Of a stretch of DNA of 6,472 nucleotides, positions 5,695-6,472 are shown one piece after another. Position 1 is the stretch's first letter; each line of letters opens with the position of its first letter. A program made the position numbers and the translations under genes. The stretch is from positions 1 through 6,472 of the forward strand of contig JAKAGL010000143.1 of assembly GCA_021815535.1 (NCBI GenBank). The letters are read 5' to 3'. This stretch comes from a bacterium. Its GTDB lineage: Bacteria; Nitrospinota_A; UBA7883; JACRGQ01. The notes beneath the pieces were generated by a model, which was not told where the DNA came from, searched no databases, and saw nothing but the letters and a program-made list of their open reading frames with translations.

Positions 5695-6472
5695 CTAATT
5701 TTTGCTCGATGCCCTCAGGTCGCACCGAATTTCTATCGGGATGCAGAAAGAGAATGTGCTGCCGTGGCCGGGATCGCTTTCCACCCAAATCCTGCCGCCA
5801 TGCAGCTCGATGATCTGCTTGGCGAGGTTCAATCCGATCCCAACGCCTCCCGCTTTGTTGCGCCGGTTCTCTGCCTGCCGGAACCGTTCGAAGATCATCT
5901 CCCGCTGGCTGGGGTCGATACCGATGCCGGAGTCGTGCACGCTCACCATGATTTCGTTGGGCAATTCCTTCACGAGGACTTCTATCGAGCCTCCTTTGCC
6001 GGTGTACTTCACCGCGTTATGCAGGAGGTTGCCCAACGCTTGCGTCAGCCGCTGCGGATCGGCGTGGAGCAACAGGGGACGCTGATCGATGTATGCGTTG
6101 ATGCCGATGCCGTTCCCTTCCGCCAACAGGCGGTACTGCTCGACGCAGTGCGAAACCAGTTCCCCTACGTTGACGCGGTCAACGTTTATTGGCATGTTGC
6201 CGCTTTCCATGCGCGACAGATCGAGCAGGTCATTGAGAAGTTTTTCAAGCGACTGCCCCCGCTCGATAATGATCTTCAGGTAGGATGTGCGCTCCTCCTC
6301 GTCCATGCCGTGAAAATCGATCAAAAGCCGCGTGAAGCCGATAATGGAAGTTAACGGCGTCCGCAGTTCGTGGCTTATGTTTGCGATGAAATCGTCCTTG
6401 AGGCGGTTGGCATTGTGCAGCCGTTCGTTTATCTGTTCAAGGTCGTTCGTTTTCTCCGTCACGGTATTTTCC
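5695..6472 (-). CDS. Sensor histidine kinase, C-terminal catalytic part; 5' end outside window
   Basis: The product autophosphorylates on His in response to a signal and passes phosphate to a response regulator. The frame is open to the right edge, so the GTG at 6460-6462 is not necessarily the start. Counting from that codon: a short coiled-coil linker (1-22), the dimerisation/phosphoacceptor domain with NISHELRTPL (phospho-accepting His31), then the ATPase domain with N box NLLHNAVKYT (Asn149), G1 box DSGIGI (177-182), F box FERFRQ (191-196) and G2 box GGVGIGLNL (205-213). All catalytic boxes are intact and the protein ends 27 residues after HGSTFSF-type closing motif with no receiver domain. 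The sensor region lies outside the window and no response regulator is present, so the signal is unknown. Confidence 0.95.
   Translation of the reverse strand, partial: ENTVTEKTNDLEQINERLHNANRLKDDFIANISHELRTPLTSIIGFTRLLIDFHGMDEEERTSYLKIIIERGQSLEKLLNDLLDLSRMESGNMPINVDRVNVGELVSHCVEQYRLLAEGNGIGINAYIDQRPLLLHADPQRLTQALGNLLHNAVKYTGKGGSIEVLVKELPNEIMVSVHDSGIGIDPSQREMIFERFRQAENRRNKAGGVGIGLNLAKQIIELHGGRIWVESDPGHGSTFSFCIPIEIRCDLRASSKN

Noticed and set aside
1..6472. tRNA, rRNA, CRISPR array, insertion sequence or riboswitch
   Set aside because: I looked for conserved RNA gene blocks, regularly spaced repeats and transposase motifs by eye and saw none; the only tandem repeat is the coding 66-nt unit at 5212-5388.

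Overview
The window is ordinary GC-rich bacterial chromosome carrying the 3' end of lepA, two tandem signal peptidase I genes, a GDP-mannose synthesis gene, a periplasmic di-haem peroxidase, a damaged phage-tail-fibre-like gene and the 3' part of a sensor histidine kinase gene. The exported c-type cytochrome peroxidase and the mannose-1-phosphate guanylyltransferase suggest a Gram-negative bacterium with a periplasm and surface polysaccharide. lepA next to lepB is a common arrangement in Proteobacteria and relatives. No rRNA, tRNA or other taxonomic marker is present, so I do not name a lineage.

Layout: positions 1-1995 are a tight plus-strand cluster: lepA (5' end outside the window), then lepB1 after 7 nt, then lepB2 after 9 nt. 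It meets the minus-strand manC gene (2002-3429) tail to tail with only 6 nt between stop codons. A 164-nt divergent intergenic region (3430-3593) holds the start regions of manC and of the peroxidase gene (3594-4649), which has a strong Shine-Dalgarno and a good intrinsic terminator (4670-4697). Convergent to it on the minus strand lies a tail-fibre-like gene (4749-5525) that seems to need two single-base corrections in G/C homopolymers to read through. A 169-nt C-rich (minus strand) spacer separates it from the histidine kinase gene (5695-6472, continuing off the right edge).

How the genes relate: EF4 (LepA) acts at the ribosome and LepB removes signal peptides from exported proteins, so the first cluster is translation/export housekeeping; the peroxidase itself carries a signal peptide of the kind LepB cuts. 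ManC supplies GDP-mannose for polysaccharide. The peroxidase detoxifies H2O2 in the periplasm. No shared pathway beyond this is evident.

I found no convincing new multi-gene system. The points most worth a second look are the two adjacent lepB paralogues (about 60% identical by hand alignment, one with altered conserved boxes) and the orphan tail-fibre-like gene with paired compensating frameshifts and a 22-residue HTH-containing repeat.
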